Source: Nonomuraea sp. SYSU D8015 | GTDB lineage: Bacteria; Actinomycetota; Actinomycetes; Streptosporangiales; Streptosporangiaceae | Direction of reading: 5' to 3' | Assembly: GCF_008065375.1 (NCBI RefSeq) | Contig: NZ_VJYI01000030.1 | Coordinates: 1 to 64,000 of the forward strand | Length of the DNA: 64,000 nt | In this document: positions 8,069 through 16,869 of the stretch, piece by piece | Layout of the letters: every line of letters begins with the position of its first letter | Position numbering within the stretch: the first letter of the stretch is position 1 | The notes under the pieces: generated by a model | Told to the model about the DNA's origin: nothing | The model's database searches: none | Seen by the model: the letters and a program-made list of their open reading frames with translations, nothing else | Position numbers and translations under genes: made by a program

Positions 8069-9871
8069 ATGCGCGTATACCTGGCCATGGTCGCAAAGCG
8101 CCCAGGGGTGGATCTCAGCCGACATCTCTCTCTGGCTCGCTCGCTTCTCAGGGACGTCTTTCCCGTGCCGTTGGAAACCGTCGACGCCGCCGAGTGGGTG
8201 AGTGCGGACAGTGCGTTGCTTGCCTGGTCCAACGAGGAAGGCGCCGATGGGCGCCCACCGTTGATCGTGCGGGAGAACCGTGACGGCTTGGGGATAAGCG
8301 GCACGGTCGCCTCGCAGCGGGATGTGCGGCGCCTCACTCAAGCGCCCGTCTTACGCGATGTGACCGCGGACCTCTCCGGATGCTTCTCCGTCATCCGGGT
8401 GGCCGAAGAGGAGATTCAGGCCGCCACCGCAAGCACGAGGGCCCTGTCCGTCTTCTACGCCGAGAATGAGGATCTGCACCTGGTGGGAACCCGTGCTCTG
8501 CACGTGCACCTCGTGGCGAACAACGGAAAAGTCGCCTGGAACGAGGTCGCCCTTCAAACCATGATCCGCCAGGGATACTTTCTCTCCGACGAGACCCCTT
8601 ATCGAGGGGTGACGGCACTCGGGCCATCCTCCATCGTCACGGTGAAGGGCGGTCGCCGGAGTATTGTCACGCGTTCGCTGCCACCGGCCGAACCGATGCC
8701 GGCCTCAGCGAGAGCCAAACGCAGGGCGATCAGCCAGTTAGGTGATGCTCTCGTCGCCGCCGTCGAGCCACTGCGCACCGTCTCCGCATCGGTGAATCTG
8801 GCGCTGACGGGTGGGCGTGACAGCCGTCTGATGGCCGCGCTTCTGCACGCGGCCCGTGTCCCTTTCCGCGCGACCACCAACGGGCTTGACACTCACCCGG
8901 ACGTGATCATCGCCAGAGCGATCGCCGCTCACCTGCGTATCGACCATACGGTCATCCCGCCGGTGCAGAACGAGGCGAAGGACGCCGTACTAGTCCCGCA
9001 CCCGAGCGTGCGCGCCTATGAGGTGATCCGCGCCTGCGAAGGCATGACCTCCGCGTACGAGAGCATCGTGGACTACCGGCCGTACTCCACCATGCCCACC
9101 ATGTCCGGGCAGAGCGGTGAGATCCTCAGGGGCGGTTTCCTGTACAGCCAGGGGCAGACCACTGATAAGGCAATGCGTCGCAGGGTTGATGACCTTTTCC
9201 TCAAGAACGAGCCGCTCTTCACCGACGAGGCGAATGAGCACGCGCGCGAGTTGGCGGCGCCATGGCTGCGACGAGCCGGTGAGAATCCGTGGGAAGTGCT
9301 CGACCACCTGTATGTCACATACCGAGTAGGACGTTGGCATGCTGCAGCAAGGACCGGTTCGCTGCGGCGTGGAGATCCGATTCAGCCGTTTCTCGACAAT
9401 CGCGTGGTGACCGAGGCGCTGTCGCTCGATCAGCGGTGGCGCCATTCGGAAGAAGTTGTCTACGAGCTGACCCGTCGGCTGGCTCCCGGTCTGCAGAAGA
9501 TCGAGCTTGAGGGAAAACCCTGGCGTTTCCAAGCCGGGAAAGCGGAGTCACCCGGCAGATGGTGGCAGCGGAAGCCCTCCATGAGGACTCCTGTACCACC
9601 GGTCGCGAAGCGTGGAAGCAGCTGGAACTGGCGTACCAGCCCAGGCCCGCACCTGTCCGCGCTTCTCGGAGAGTTCGTACTCGAACGAGCCGATGCTCTG
9701 GCCTCCCTCGTGCGAGGCGACGAATTGAAGGCTTTCTTCTCCGAACCTGTCATCAAACAGCCCGCGCTGGCGTGGAATCTCTACACGGTCGCCGCCCTGC
9801 TCACCGGAGCCTATCCCGGAGAACCCCCGGCGATCACAGAACCCGTACGCATCGAGATCCCGCAGATCTAG
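8069..9871 (+). CDS. Asparagine-synthetase-superfamily ATP-dependent amide ligase-like protein
   Basis: The 600-residue protein contains a PP-loop signature as TGGRDSR at 247-253 (SGGxDS in AsnB) followed by the adenylation-type alpha/beta domain to about 480. The N-terminal 200 residues resemble the Ntn-type domain but begin MRVYL with no Cys2, so it cannot use glutamine like AsnB. Family members that have lost glutaminase activity include lasso-peptide cyclases and beta-lactam synthetases; none can be assigned here, because no lasso protease or RiPP recognition element is adjacent. The ATG at 8069 has GAGAGGAAA upstream. Its operon appears to end here. Confidence 0.7.
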   Translation: MRVYLAMVAKRPGVDLSRHLSLARSLLRDVFPVPLETVDAAEWVSADSALLAWSNEEGADGRPPLIVRENRDGLGISGTVASQRDVRRLTQAPVLRDVTADLSGCFSVIRVAEEEIQAATASTRALSVFYAENEDLHLVGTRALHVHLVANNGKVAWNEVALQTMIRQGYFLSDETPYRGVTALGPSSIVTVKGGRRSIVTRSLPPAEPMPASARAKRRAISQLGDALVAAVEPLRTVSASVNLALTGGRDSRLMAALLHAARVPFRATTNGLDTHPDVIIARAIAAHLRIDHTVIPPVQNEAKDAVLVPHPSVRAYEVIRACEGMTSAYESIVDYRPYSTMPTMSGQSGEILRGGFLYSQGQTTDKAMRRRVDDLFLKNEPLFTDEANEHARELAAPWLRRAGENPWEVLDHLYVTYRVGRWHAAARTGSLRRGDPIQPFLDNRVVTEALSLDQRWRHSEEVVYELTRRLAPGLQKIELEGKPWRFQAGKAESPGRWWQRKPSMRTPVPPVAKRGSSWNWRTSPGPHLSALLGEFVLERADALASLVRGDELKAFFSEPVIKQPALAWNLYTVAALLTGAYPGEPPAITEPVRIEIPQI

Positions 9872-10089
9872 GGCCTGTACCGACTTCAGATCTTCAGATG
9901 GGGAAGGCTTCGGATCCACAAGATGGCTCCGCGTTCGCGCAGGGCGTGCCGGTCGACGATGAACAGCGTCTCCAGCCGGGAGCGGGATGACGCCGTCGCC
10001 GCGGCGGGTGGTCTTGTGGCGGGTCAGACATCCCTGGATTTGGATTGTCAAGCGGCGAGGTCGTGTTGCCGGTGTGACCAGGCGGTTGC
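9872..10089. other. Gap with an unidentified minus-strand C-terminal remnant
   Basis: On the minus strand a frame ending at the TGA at 9886-9888 reads LETLFIVDRHALRERG then ends WIRSLPHLKI. It looks like the end of a real protein, but it has no start and merges into the epimerase remnant. I cannot name it. No terminator hairpin seen after the ligase stop. Confidence 0.3.
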
Positions 10090-10568
10090 CCGGTCGTAGG
10101 CGGTGTGGGTTTTCAGCATCCATGGAGGATGCCGACCAGGCGGTTGCCATGCCGAGGTAGTGCCGTTCTGTCAGTGGCCAGCCGGTCAGGCCGAGCCGCA
10201 GGCAGGTGACCGAGGCGCCGGTGCGCTCCGCGTGGGAACGGCCGAGTGCCTCGACGACGACCTTGCTGAGCCCGTACGCGCAGCACGGCCGGGGATCCAG
10301 CCGCGGGCTGACCGGCCAGAACTCCGGCCGGTTGCGCTCGCCGGCGGCATGCAGCGAACTGGCCAGCACGATCTTCGGCACGGCGTGGGCGGCGGCCGCC
10401 TGCAGGAGCGCGGCCGTCGGCCGCACGTGCGTCGGCTCTCGGAGCCGTGTCGACGAGACGGAGCTTGTGGTGTCGCCGGAGGTACGGCCGTAGGACGGTG
10501 CCGACCCGGCCGAGACCGCCGGTGATCACTACTAGCTGCTTGTCACGATCGTTCCGCGGTGCGTCCAT
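10090..10568 (-). pseudogene. NAD-dependent epimerase/dehydratase remnant
   Basis: The ATG at 10568 opens a frame with a Rossmann signature VVITGGLGRVGTVLRPYL and the first acidic switch (LRLVDTAP). At about 10440 the frame changes and sequence jumps to IVLASSLHAAGE, then AYGLSKVVVEALGR (YxxxK catalytic pair, present) and VTCLRLGLTGWPL. Roughly 45 residues between the first beta-alpha units and the SS motif are gone, and the C-terminal substrate domain is missing after about 10110. It is a deleted and frameshifted sugar-nucleotide-type epimerase with no possible activity. Confidence 0.7.
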
Positions 10569-10676
10569 GTCGCCATCCAGGTCAACCGGCCGGGACCGAT
10601 ACCCGAACTTGCCGGAAATTGTTCGAGCACTGTTGGGTTTGTGTCAAGAGTGTTGCCGCAGAATGTCGAAAGTCCG

Positions 10677-10706
10677 TTGACGCTGGAACGGTGGCGCGCC
10701 GATACT
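10677..10706 (+). promoter_or_regulatory. Putative promoter of the ROK repressor, leaderless
   Basis: TTGACG at 10677-10682 and GATACT at 10701-10706 are separated by 18 bases. A start of transcription 7-8 bases on would fall on the GTG at 10714, which has no Shine-Dalgarno. This agrees with a leaderless message, common in actinomycetes. Confidence 0.4.
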
Positions 10707-10713
10707 CGACCAC

Positions 10714-11943
10714 GTGGCTACAAAGGACACCGGATCCCTGAGAGCGCTCCGGCGGACGAACTCGGAGCGCCTGCTCTCCGCGCTGATGGAGCACGGCGTG
10801 CTGCACCGCGCGGAGCTCGCGCGACTGTCAGGACTTTCGCGCACCACGGTGTCGACCATCGTCGGTGAGCTGATCGCGAGCGGTGTGGTGATCGAGTCCG
10901 CCGGCGACGCCGACACCTCGGACGTGGACGGGCGAGCACGTGCGTTCCTCCGCGCCAACCCCGCCGCGGGCACCGCGGCCGGGCTCGACTTCACCCTCGA
11001 ACGCATCTGGTGCCATGTCACCGACCTCGCCGGCACGACGCTCGCCAGCGAAGGCGCGACCGTGGCGCCGGACACGCCCTGGCAGGAGCGGCTGGCCGCG
11101 GGCCTCGGCCTGCTCGACGACCTGCTCGCCGCGGCGGGCCAGGACCGCTCGGCGCTGCTCGGCCTCGCCGTCGGCGTCCCGGGCCCGATCGACCTGCGCA
11201 CCGGCGTGGTCGGACCGTCGCTGCCGGGCCAGGCCTGGGTGGGCGTGAACGTGGCACAGGAGTTCGGCCGGCACCTGTCCTGTCCGGTGCTGGCCGAGGT
11301 CAACACCCGGCTGGAGGCGATTGCCGAGTTCACCTGGGGGGCCGGCCGCGGCGTCCGCGACGTGCTCTACATCGGGCTGTCGACCGGCCTCGGCGCCGTC
11401 CTCCAGATCGAGGGCAGGCTGCATCAGGGCGGCGCCCGCGGCGGCGGCGGTGCGATCGGGCACGTCTCGGCGGACTTCTCCGGTGAGGCATGCCCGTGCG
11501 GGAACCGCGGCTGCCTCGTCCAGTACGCGTCGATTCCCGCCGTGCTCGCCGCGCTGAGGCCCACGCTGGGCCCGGACGCCGGCATCGACGACGTCCTCGC
11601 CGCGACGGCGGCCGGCGATCCCGGCTGCCGCCGCGTGTTCCAGGAGACCGGCGAGGTCGTCGGCCGGGTGCTCGCGAACGTCTGCAACCTGCTGAACCCG
11701 GAGCGGATCATCGTCGGCGGCGAGCTGGCGCGCGCCGGTGACGTCCTGCTGGAGCCGATCCGGGCCACGCTGCGCCGTTCCGCCATGGTGCTCAACCGCG
11801 ACGCCGACGTCGTCGCCGCGGCCCTCGGCCTGGGAGAGCGAGCCGCGGCCTCCGGCGCGGCCGCCCTGGTCCTCCGAGAGACCGACCAGCTCGTCAGCGC
11901 GCTGCTGGCCGGTGCCGAACCCCGACCGAATGAGGCAGTTTGA
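10714..11943 (+). CDS. ROK-family transcriptional repressor
   Basis: A 409-residue protein with an N-terminal winged HTH (residues about 12-60, HRAELARLSGLSRTTVSTIV) and a ROK/sugar-kinase-like domain. GVAVGVPGPIDL and the zinc-binding cluster CPCGNRGC (around residue 260) are family marks. Such NagC/XylR-type proteins repress sugar genes and respond to a sugar or sugar phosphate. The stop TGA overlaps the TTG start of the next gene (TTGA), so it is translationally coupled to the dehydratase-like gene, which suggests an aldonic acid or its parent sugar as signal. Confidence 0.88.
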   Translation: MATKDTGSLRALRRTNSERLLSALMEHGVLHRAELARLSGLSRTTVSTIVGELIASGVVIESAGDADTSDVDGRARAFLRANPAAGTAAGLDFTLERIWCHVTDLAGTTLASEGATVAPDTPWQERLAAGLGLLDDLLAAAGQDRSALLGLAVGVPGPIDLRTGVVGPSLPGQAWVGVNVAQEFGRHLSCPVLAEVNTRLEAIAEFTWGAGRGVRDVLYIGLSTGLGAVLQIEGRLHQGGARGGGGAIGHVSADFSGEACPCGNRGCLVQYASIPAVLAALRPTLGPDAGIDDVLAATAAGDPGCRRVFQETGEVVGRVLANVCNLLNPERIIVGGELARAGDVLLEPIRATLRRSAMVLNRDADVVAAALGLGERAAASGAAALVLRETDQLVSALLAGAEPRPNEAV

Positions 11944-12880
11944 AGATCATTGGATATGAGTTGTTCCTGGTGGCGCCGCGCTGGCAGTTCCTGCGGATCG
12001 ACACCGACGAAGGCCTCAGCGGCTGGGGCGAACCGATCGTCGAGGGCCGCGCCGAGGCCGTCCACGGCGCCGTCACCACACTCATGGAGCACCTCGTCGG
12101 CGCTGACCCGCTGACCGTCGAGAGGCACTGGCAGGTGCTGGCCAAGGGCGGCTTCTACCGCGGCGGGCCGGTGCTGTCGAGTGCGCTGGCCGGGATCGAC
12201 CAGGCCCTGTGGGACATCAAGGGCCGCTGTCACGACGCCCCCGTCCACGAGCTGCTCGGCGGCCCGGTCCGCGACCGGGTGCGGATGTACACGTGGGTGA
12301 GCGGCACGGACCCCGCCGAACTCGTGGACGACGCGTCGGCCAAGGTCGCGAGCGGGTTCACGGCCGTCAAGCTCAACGTCTCCGAAAGCCCTGCCGCCCG
12401 TGCCGAGCGCGGCCGAGATCCGGGCGATGGTGCGCCGCGTGGAGATCCTGCGCGACGCGCTCGGCGACGCCGTCGACATCGCGCTGGACTTCCACGGCCG
12501 GTTCAGCACCGCGGCGGCCCGCCGGATCCTGCCGCTGCTCGAGCCGCTGCTCCCGTTGTTCGTCGAGGAGCCGGTGCTGCCGGAGTTCGCCCGGGACATG
12601 CGCCGGATCACCGACGCGACCAGCATCCCGATCGCCACCGGCGAACGGCTCTACTCCCGGTGGGACTTCCGCGACGTCCTCCCCACCGGCATCGCGGTCG
12701 CGCAACCGGACGCTTCGCACGCGGGCGGCATCTCGGAGGTGCGGCGGATCGCGGCGATGGCCGAGGCCTACGACGTGGTGATGGCGCCGCACTGCCCGCT
12801 CGGCCCGATCACCCTGGCCGCGAGCCTGCAGATCGACCTGGCGACACCGAATTTCCTCAACTCCCGCCGGGGGTCATCAC
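11940..12880 (+). pseudogene. Enolase-superfamily sugar-acid dehydratase (galactonate dehydratase-like), frameshifted and truncated
   Basis: A TTG start at 11940 leads into a mandelate-racemase N-terminal domain (LSGWGEPIVEGRAEAV, ALWDIKGRCHDAPVHELLGG). At about 12396 the frame shifts by one; the continuing frame supplies the barrel with DFHGR (first metal ligand), EEP, GERLYSRWDFRD, QPDASHAGGISE and APHCPLGP (catalytic His region). After TPNFLNS (about 12870) the sequence diverges and the normal C-terminus is lost. All catalytic elements can be seen, but not in one frame. It is coupled to the ROK repressor. Confidence 0.75.
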
Positions 12881-13138
12881 GTCGAACGCGATGCGGGCGG
12901 CGGGCCGGTCGTGATCCGGCGCCCGCACGTGGACATCGGTGTTCCAGGCGGCTCGTGACAGCATTCAGCAGCCGATCAGCGATCCGTGAGGTCATTCTGC
13001 GGTGCTGCGCCAAATCGTTTATCCGCTGCCTCCGCATGACACGCGAACGTCGGCGATCCGCCGAATTCCTGCGCCTGGTTCTCGCGAATTTCCGCCGACG
13101 GGGAGAGTGATGCGTGGCGCGCATATCGCGCCATTCTT

Positions 13139-13176
13139 CGCGCAGACCCGTCTCGCCGGCGGGACGGGTCTGCGCG
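13139..13176. terminator. Strong hairpin upstream of the lanthipeptide precursor gene
   Basis: A perfect 14-bp stem (CGCGCAGACCCGTC at 13139-13152 with its complement at 13163-13176) encloses a 10-base loop. No T-run follows, as is usual for actinomycete terminators. It would end transcription from the broken dehydratase side and insulate the small gene at 13266. Confidence 0.55.
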
Positions 13177-13265
13177 GAAGCATCGGCCCACGTCGTTGCA
13201 GCCTTCCGCAGCGATCATTAGCGTCAGCCGAAAGGCGAGAATATGGCTGAAGAAAGGAGTAGGCG

Positions 13266-13361
13266 ATGGAGCTGACAAACGTTCTCGAGCTGCAGGAGCT
13301 CGACACGGAGGCCAGCTGGGACGCGCTTCCCAGCAGCATGACGAGCCAGGTCACCTGCTGA
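13266..13361 (+). CDS. Class III lanthipeptide (labyrinthopeptin-like) precursor peptide, orphan
   Basis: This 31-residue gene has AGGAG eight bases before its ATG. The leader contains VLELQELDTE at residues 6-15, matching the ILELQ recognition motif of class III leaders (labyrinthopeptin leaders read ILELQDLEVE). The end of the peptide is S24-x2-S27-x3-C31, exactly the Ser-x2-Ser-x3-Cys pattern from which labionin or a lanthionine is made, with extra Ser23, Thr26 and Thr30. The peptide ends on the Cys, so the core is about 8-14 residues and forms one ring system. No LanKC synthetase, protease or transporter gene lies next to it: upstream is a dehydratase remnant, downstream a convergent glycosidase. 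It may depend on a synthetase elsewhere, or be a relic. Confidence 0.7.
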   Translation: MELTNVLELQELDTEASWDALPSSMTSQVTC

Positions 13362-13492
13362 GGGAGTAACCCTGCGAGAGTGTGATTGCGCACCCGCGAT
13401 TCACGTCCGCGATCAGCTCCCCCGCGCTCGCCGCGCGCCCTCCGCGAGGGTGGGGCGTCGGGCGGGCTGAGCGCGCACGGATGCGGTGGACG

Positions 13493-14473
13493 TCATGGCC
13501 TTGGTCCTGTGCCCGATCGCCTCGCGGGTACGCGGATCAGGCGCAGCTCGTGCGCCCCGTCGGCCCGTGTCATCTCGTAGTACAGCCGCCACTCGCCATC
13601 GACGATCAGCGCCTCTACATACCGCACCGAGCCGGTGCCGTGCGGGGCGGTGACCCACGGGCCGTCGTCCGAGAGCCGGTGCCAGGTGAACAGGTCGGCC
13701 GAGACGGCGATCCCGCACCGCTCCTCGTAGTTCTCCTCGTGCGAGGCCGAGCCATCGTAAAAGCCGACATATCCGCCTTCGACGTGTACGACGCTGTTAA
13801 GGCGCGTCTGGTAGCGGTTCCAGCCCGCGCCCACCGGCAGGACCGTGCCGTGCCAGGTGAAGCTCTCGCCGTCCAGGCTGGTGGCCAGGCCGGTGGGGTG
13901 CGTGGTGGCGCCGACGTTGTAGATGTCGCCGGTCGCGTGCGCCTCGGGGGCCGGGCCGCTCAGCGCCGCGGCGAAGCTGGCGAACAAGTACGTCACCGGT
14001 CCCACGCTCATGACGTACGGGTCTTTGACGCCCTCGGTGCCGGTCGACGCCGCGGTCAGCACGGGGCGGCGGGTGGCGAGGTCGAACGCGGACGGGTCCT
14101 TCGCGGTGAGGGCGTCGATGCGCCACCTGTTGTCGGCCGGGTCCACGTACGAGATGAACAGCCGGAACCCGCCGTCGCCGGCAGGGGTGAGGCAGAAACG
14201 CTCCATCGATGAGCTGCCCAGCTCGTCCTTGTGCACCGCCCAGACGTCGGTGAAGCCGATGCCGTCGTCGCTGACGGCCACCGCGCACCTCCAGCCCCGC
14301 TCGGCCTCGGCCCCGCGCGGACGGCGCTGCCGGTAGGTGAGCCAGTACCGGTCGCCGTCGCCCAGCACGCCGGCGCATCCGGCCCAGTAGCCGGGTTCGT
14401 TCTTCTCCGGGCTGAGCACCACCGTGCCGGCCGTCGGATCGAACGGCGGGAGGGGCATGTGAACCCGATTCAA
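13493..14473 (-). CDS. Glycoside hydrolase of the five-bladed beta-propeller type (GH43/GH32/GH130-like)
   Basis: A 326-residue cytoplasmic protein without signal peptide. It shows repeated blades of the five-bladed propeller clan: WAGCAGVLGDGDRYWLTYR near the start, GVKDPYVMSVGPVTYLFAS in the middle (Asp-Pro in the DPYV motif as in GH43/GH130), and a later blade WRLYYEM. Family and substrate are uncertain. The start may be Met1 (14473) or Met6 (14458). Its position beyond the ROK/dehydratase pair suggests the same sugar pathway. It converges on the lanthipeptide-like gene. Confidence 0.6.
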   Translation of the reverse strand: MNRVHMPLPPFDPTAGTVVLSPEKNEPGYWAGCAGVLGDGDRYWLTYRQRRPRGAEAERGWRCAVAVSDDGIGFTDVWAVHKDELGSSSMERFCLTPAGDGGFRLFISYVDPADNRWRIDALTAKDPSAFDLATRRPVLTAASTGTEGVKDPYVMSVGPVTYLFASFAAALSGPAPEAHATGDIYNVGATTHPTGLATSLDGESFTWHGTVLPVGAGWNRYQTRLNSVVHVEGGYVGFYDGSASHEENYEERCGIAVSADLFTWHRLSDDGPWVTAPHGTGSVRYVEALIVDGEWRLYYEMTRADGAHELRLIRVPARRSGTGPRP

Positions 14474-14753
14474 GGAAACTCCTCAAGCGTTGTGGGCAAA
14501 GCGGTCCGGCGTGACGGCGGCGCTGCCGGGCGACCGGCGCTCCACCCGGACCGCGTCCCGGATCCCGTCGGACACTCGCTCCGGGAAGGGGTCGACGTTC
14601 TCCCTCCAGCGGCGTATTTGATAACTAACGTTGAGAAATTAAAACGGCTGGAGGGCGCAACGGCAACATGCGTGATTCAACCGTTACGGGGCGCTCCCGG
14701 GTGGGCCCGGGAGGCTGATGCCGCCGCGAGCAGTCGGCTGCCGGTCCGTGCTG
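14474..14753. other. Intergenic region with an AT-rich island
   Basis: About 280 bases between the glycosidase start and the convergently oriented end of the TetR gene. Most is GC-rich without signal. An AT-rich island at 14615-14645 (TTTGATAACTAACGTTGAG) stands out and may be the operator/promoter of the glycosidase gene; the ATTT...AAAT ends with an AACGTT centre form an imperfect palindrome. Confidence 0.3.
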
Positions 14754-15404
14754 TCACTCCGGCGCCGTGGTGAGCAGGGTGGCGAGGGCGGTCTCGGCCC
14801 AGGCCTGCCAGGTGGCGTGCGGCCATTTCCGCTCCTTCACCAGCAGGTTGTAGGTCTCGGGCGCGAGGATCGTCAGCGCGACGTCGGCGGCGGTCTCCGG
14901 AGTGATCCCGTCGCGCAGCGTGGTCTTGCGGGCCAGGGCCTCGGTGAAGACCCGCTGGACCGTCAGCCGCTGTTCGATGTTGGCGGACCACAGCTCGGCC
15001 AGGTCGGGGTCGGTGGGGGCGGCACTGCGTACGACGTCGAGCAGGGGAGCGGCGCGCAGGTAGATGTCGGCGGCCCCGGCGACCTGACGGCGGAGCTGCC
15101 CGCGCGGATCGGGATCGGCCAGCGCGTCCTTCGCCCAGCCTCGCTCCAGGGTCGGGATGGGTTGATCGTCGCCCGCCACGGCCACGTCGAGGGCGGCGGC
15201 GAGGACGGCCTTCTTGGTGCCGAAGGCGTAGTAGACGGTCTGTTCGCTCACTCCGGCCTTGGCCGCGATCGCGCCGATGCTCGTGGTCGTGTAGCCGGTG
15301 GTGGTGAACAGCTCGGTGGCCGCCGCGACGATGCGGGCGCGGGTGGCCTCGGCGCGTGCGGCGCGGCCGTCGCGCCTCGCCGGCTGTTGTGATCTATCAC
15401 TCAC
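14754..15404 (-). CDS. TetR-family repressor
   Basis: With GTG at 15404 the product is 216 residues. The N-terminal HTH (ARIVAAATELFTTTGYTTTSIGAIAAKAGVSEQTVYYAF, read in two parts) is typical; the C-terminal ligand domain is not assignable. Upstream in-frame codons would extend it to 283 residues, but that extension overlaps the divergent transporter promoter and start, so I reject it. It is 40 bases from and divergent to the MFS exporter, the standard repressor/efflux arrangement. Confidence 0.85.
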   Translation of the reverse strand: MSDRSQQPARRDGRAARAEATRARIVAAATELFTTTGYTTTSIGAIAAKAGVSEQTVYYAFGTKKAVLAAALDVAVAGDDQPIPTLERGWAKDALADPDPRGQLRRQVAGAADIYLRAAPLLDVVRSAAPTDPDLAELWSANIEQRLTVQRVFTEALARKTTLRDGITPETAADVALTILAPETYNLLVKERKWPHATWQAWAETALATLLTTAPE

Positions 15405-15422
15405 GCACTTGACTATAGCAGC

Positions 15423-15458
15423 ACTACAAAAACATTCTCTTAGTGTGACTACAAAAAC
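15423..15458. promoter_or_regulatory. Direct repeats in the TetR/MFS divergent promoter
   Basis: ACTACAAAAAC occurs at 15423-15433 and again at 15448-15458, 25 bases apart, one copy overlapping the first codons of the exporter. The 40-base gap between the divergent starts leaves no room for other control DNA, so these are candidate TetR contact sites. A TTGACT (about 15409-15414) lies beside them as a possible -35. Confidence 0.4.
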
Positions 15459-16869
15459 CTTGAGCCGGGGTGGCCTCCCGGCTCTGTTGCTGCTGACCTC
15501 GGTCGAGCTCGTGGTGTTCCTCGAAGTGTCGATCGTCAACGTCGCCCTGCCCACGATGGGCACGGCACTGGCCCTCACCTCGGCCGCGCTCGCGTGGGTC
15601 GTCAACGCCTACCAGCTCACCTTCGGTGGCTTCCAGCTCGTCGCCGGGCCGGCCGCGGACCTGCTCGGCCGCCGCCGCATGTTCCAGACCGGCCTCGCGC
15701 TGTTCACCGGCGCCTCGCTGCTGGCCGGCCTGGCCCCGGACGCCGCCACTCTCCTCGCGGGGCGGGCGCTGCAGGGCCTCGGCGCCGCCGTCGTGGTCCC
15801 CGCCGAGCTGGCCCTGCTGGCCGCCGTCTTCACCGAGCCCGCCGCCTACCGCCGAGCGTTCGGCATCTGGAGCGCCATGGCCGCCGCCGGCGCGGGCTCA
15901 GGGGTGGCACTGGGCGGCATCCTCACCCAGACCCTGGGCTGGCCGTGGATCTTCCTGATCAACGTCCCCATCGGCGTGGCGGCGCTCCTGGCGGCTCCGC
16001 GGCTGCTGCCCGCCGATCCGCCACTGAACCGCGGCGGCCTGCGGGCACGGCTGGACCTGCCCGGCGCGCTCACCGGAACGGGCTGCCTCCTCGCGCTGGT
16101 CCTCCTGGCATCCGAGCTTCCCGGCCGCGGCTGGGACCCCCTCACCGGTACGGCGGCCGCCGCACTGGTCCTGCTCGGGGCCGCCTTCACGGCCAGCCAG
16201 CGGCGCCACCCCCAGCCGATCCTGCCGCCCTCCCTCCTGCGGACGCGCGAGATCAGGGCGGGGGCCGTGGCCAACGCCCTGGTGGGCGCCTCCCACGTGC
16301 CGGCGTTCGTGCTGCTGTCGATGATGATGCAGGAGGTCCTGGGCTATTCGGCGATCGCCGCGGGGTTCGCCGTCCTGCCCGTCGCCGTGGTCAACATGGT
16401 GATCGCCCGTACGGCCCTGCCCTGGGCCATGGGGCGATTCGGGCACCGCGCCGTCCTCACCGCCGGCATGGGCCTGCTCGCCGCAGGCCTCACCGGGTAC
16501 GCCCTCCTCCTGCACCCCGGAGCCGGCTACCTGACGGCCGTGCTGCCGCCCAGCCTGGTGTTCGCGGCGGGGCTGCCCGCCGTCTTCGTCGGATCCACCG
16601 CCTCGGCGGTCAGGGCCGCGCCCAAGGAGCACACGGGAGCCGCCTCCGGCCTGCTCAACACCGCCCAACGACTGGGCGCCGCGCTCGGCGTCACCGGCCT
16701 CCTCCTGGCCGCCTCGGCGTGGACCGCCGCCCGCGGAGGCACCGGCGACCCGCAGGCTCTCGCCGACGGACTGCGCCTCGGCTTCGGCGGCGCGGCCGCG
16801 CTGGCCGTGCTGGGCGTCGGCTGCGCAGTGTCGCTGTTCGCCCGCCGGCCCGAAGGAGCCACCCGATGA
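15445..16869 (+). CDS. MFS drug exporter, DHA2 (EmrB/QacA) type
   Basis: From GTG at 15445 the protein has 474 residues with about 12-14 membrane helices. VNVALPTMG near the first helix, WVVNAYQLTFGGF in helix 2 and DLLGRRRMFQTG in loop 2-3 are family signatures. It should export a small molecule against the proton gradient; the substrate is unknown. Longer in-frame starts run into the TetR gene and are unlikely. Its TGA overlaps the ATG of the next gene (ATGA), so they are co-translated. Confidence 0.85.
   Translation: MTTKTLSRGGLPALLLLTSVELVVFLEVSIVNVALPTMGTALALTSAALAWVVNAYQLTFGGFQLVAGPAADLLGRRRMFQTGLALFTGASLLAGLAPDAATLLAGRALQGLGAAVVVPAELALLAAVFTEPAAYRRAFGIWSAMAAAGAGSGVALGGILTQTLGWPWIFLINVPIGVAALLAAPRLLPADPPLNRGGLRARLDLPGALTGTGCLLALVLLASELPGRGWDPLTGTAAAALVLLGAAFTASQRRHPQPILPPSLLRTREIRAGAVANALVGASHVPAFVLLSMMMQEVLGYSAIAAGFAVLPVAVVNMVIARTALPWAMGRFGHRAVLTAGMGLLAAGLTGYALLLHPGAGYLTAVLPPSLVFAAGLPAVFVGSTASAVRAAPKEHTGAASGLLNTAQRLGAALGVTGLLLAASAWTAARGGTGDPQALADGLRLGFGGAAALAVLGVGCAVSLFARRPEGATR

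Noticed and set aside
13382..14212. A 276-codon plus-strand frame downstream of the lanthipeptide-like gene, considered as a possible modification enzyme
   Set aside because: It is the shadow of the minus-strand five-bladed glycosidase and has no kinase, lyase or cyclase motif.
14754..15605. Long 283-residue version of the first TetR protein
   Set aside because: The extension overlaps the exporter start and promoter and has no TetR-like sequence; the GTG at 15404 gives the normal length.
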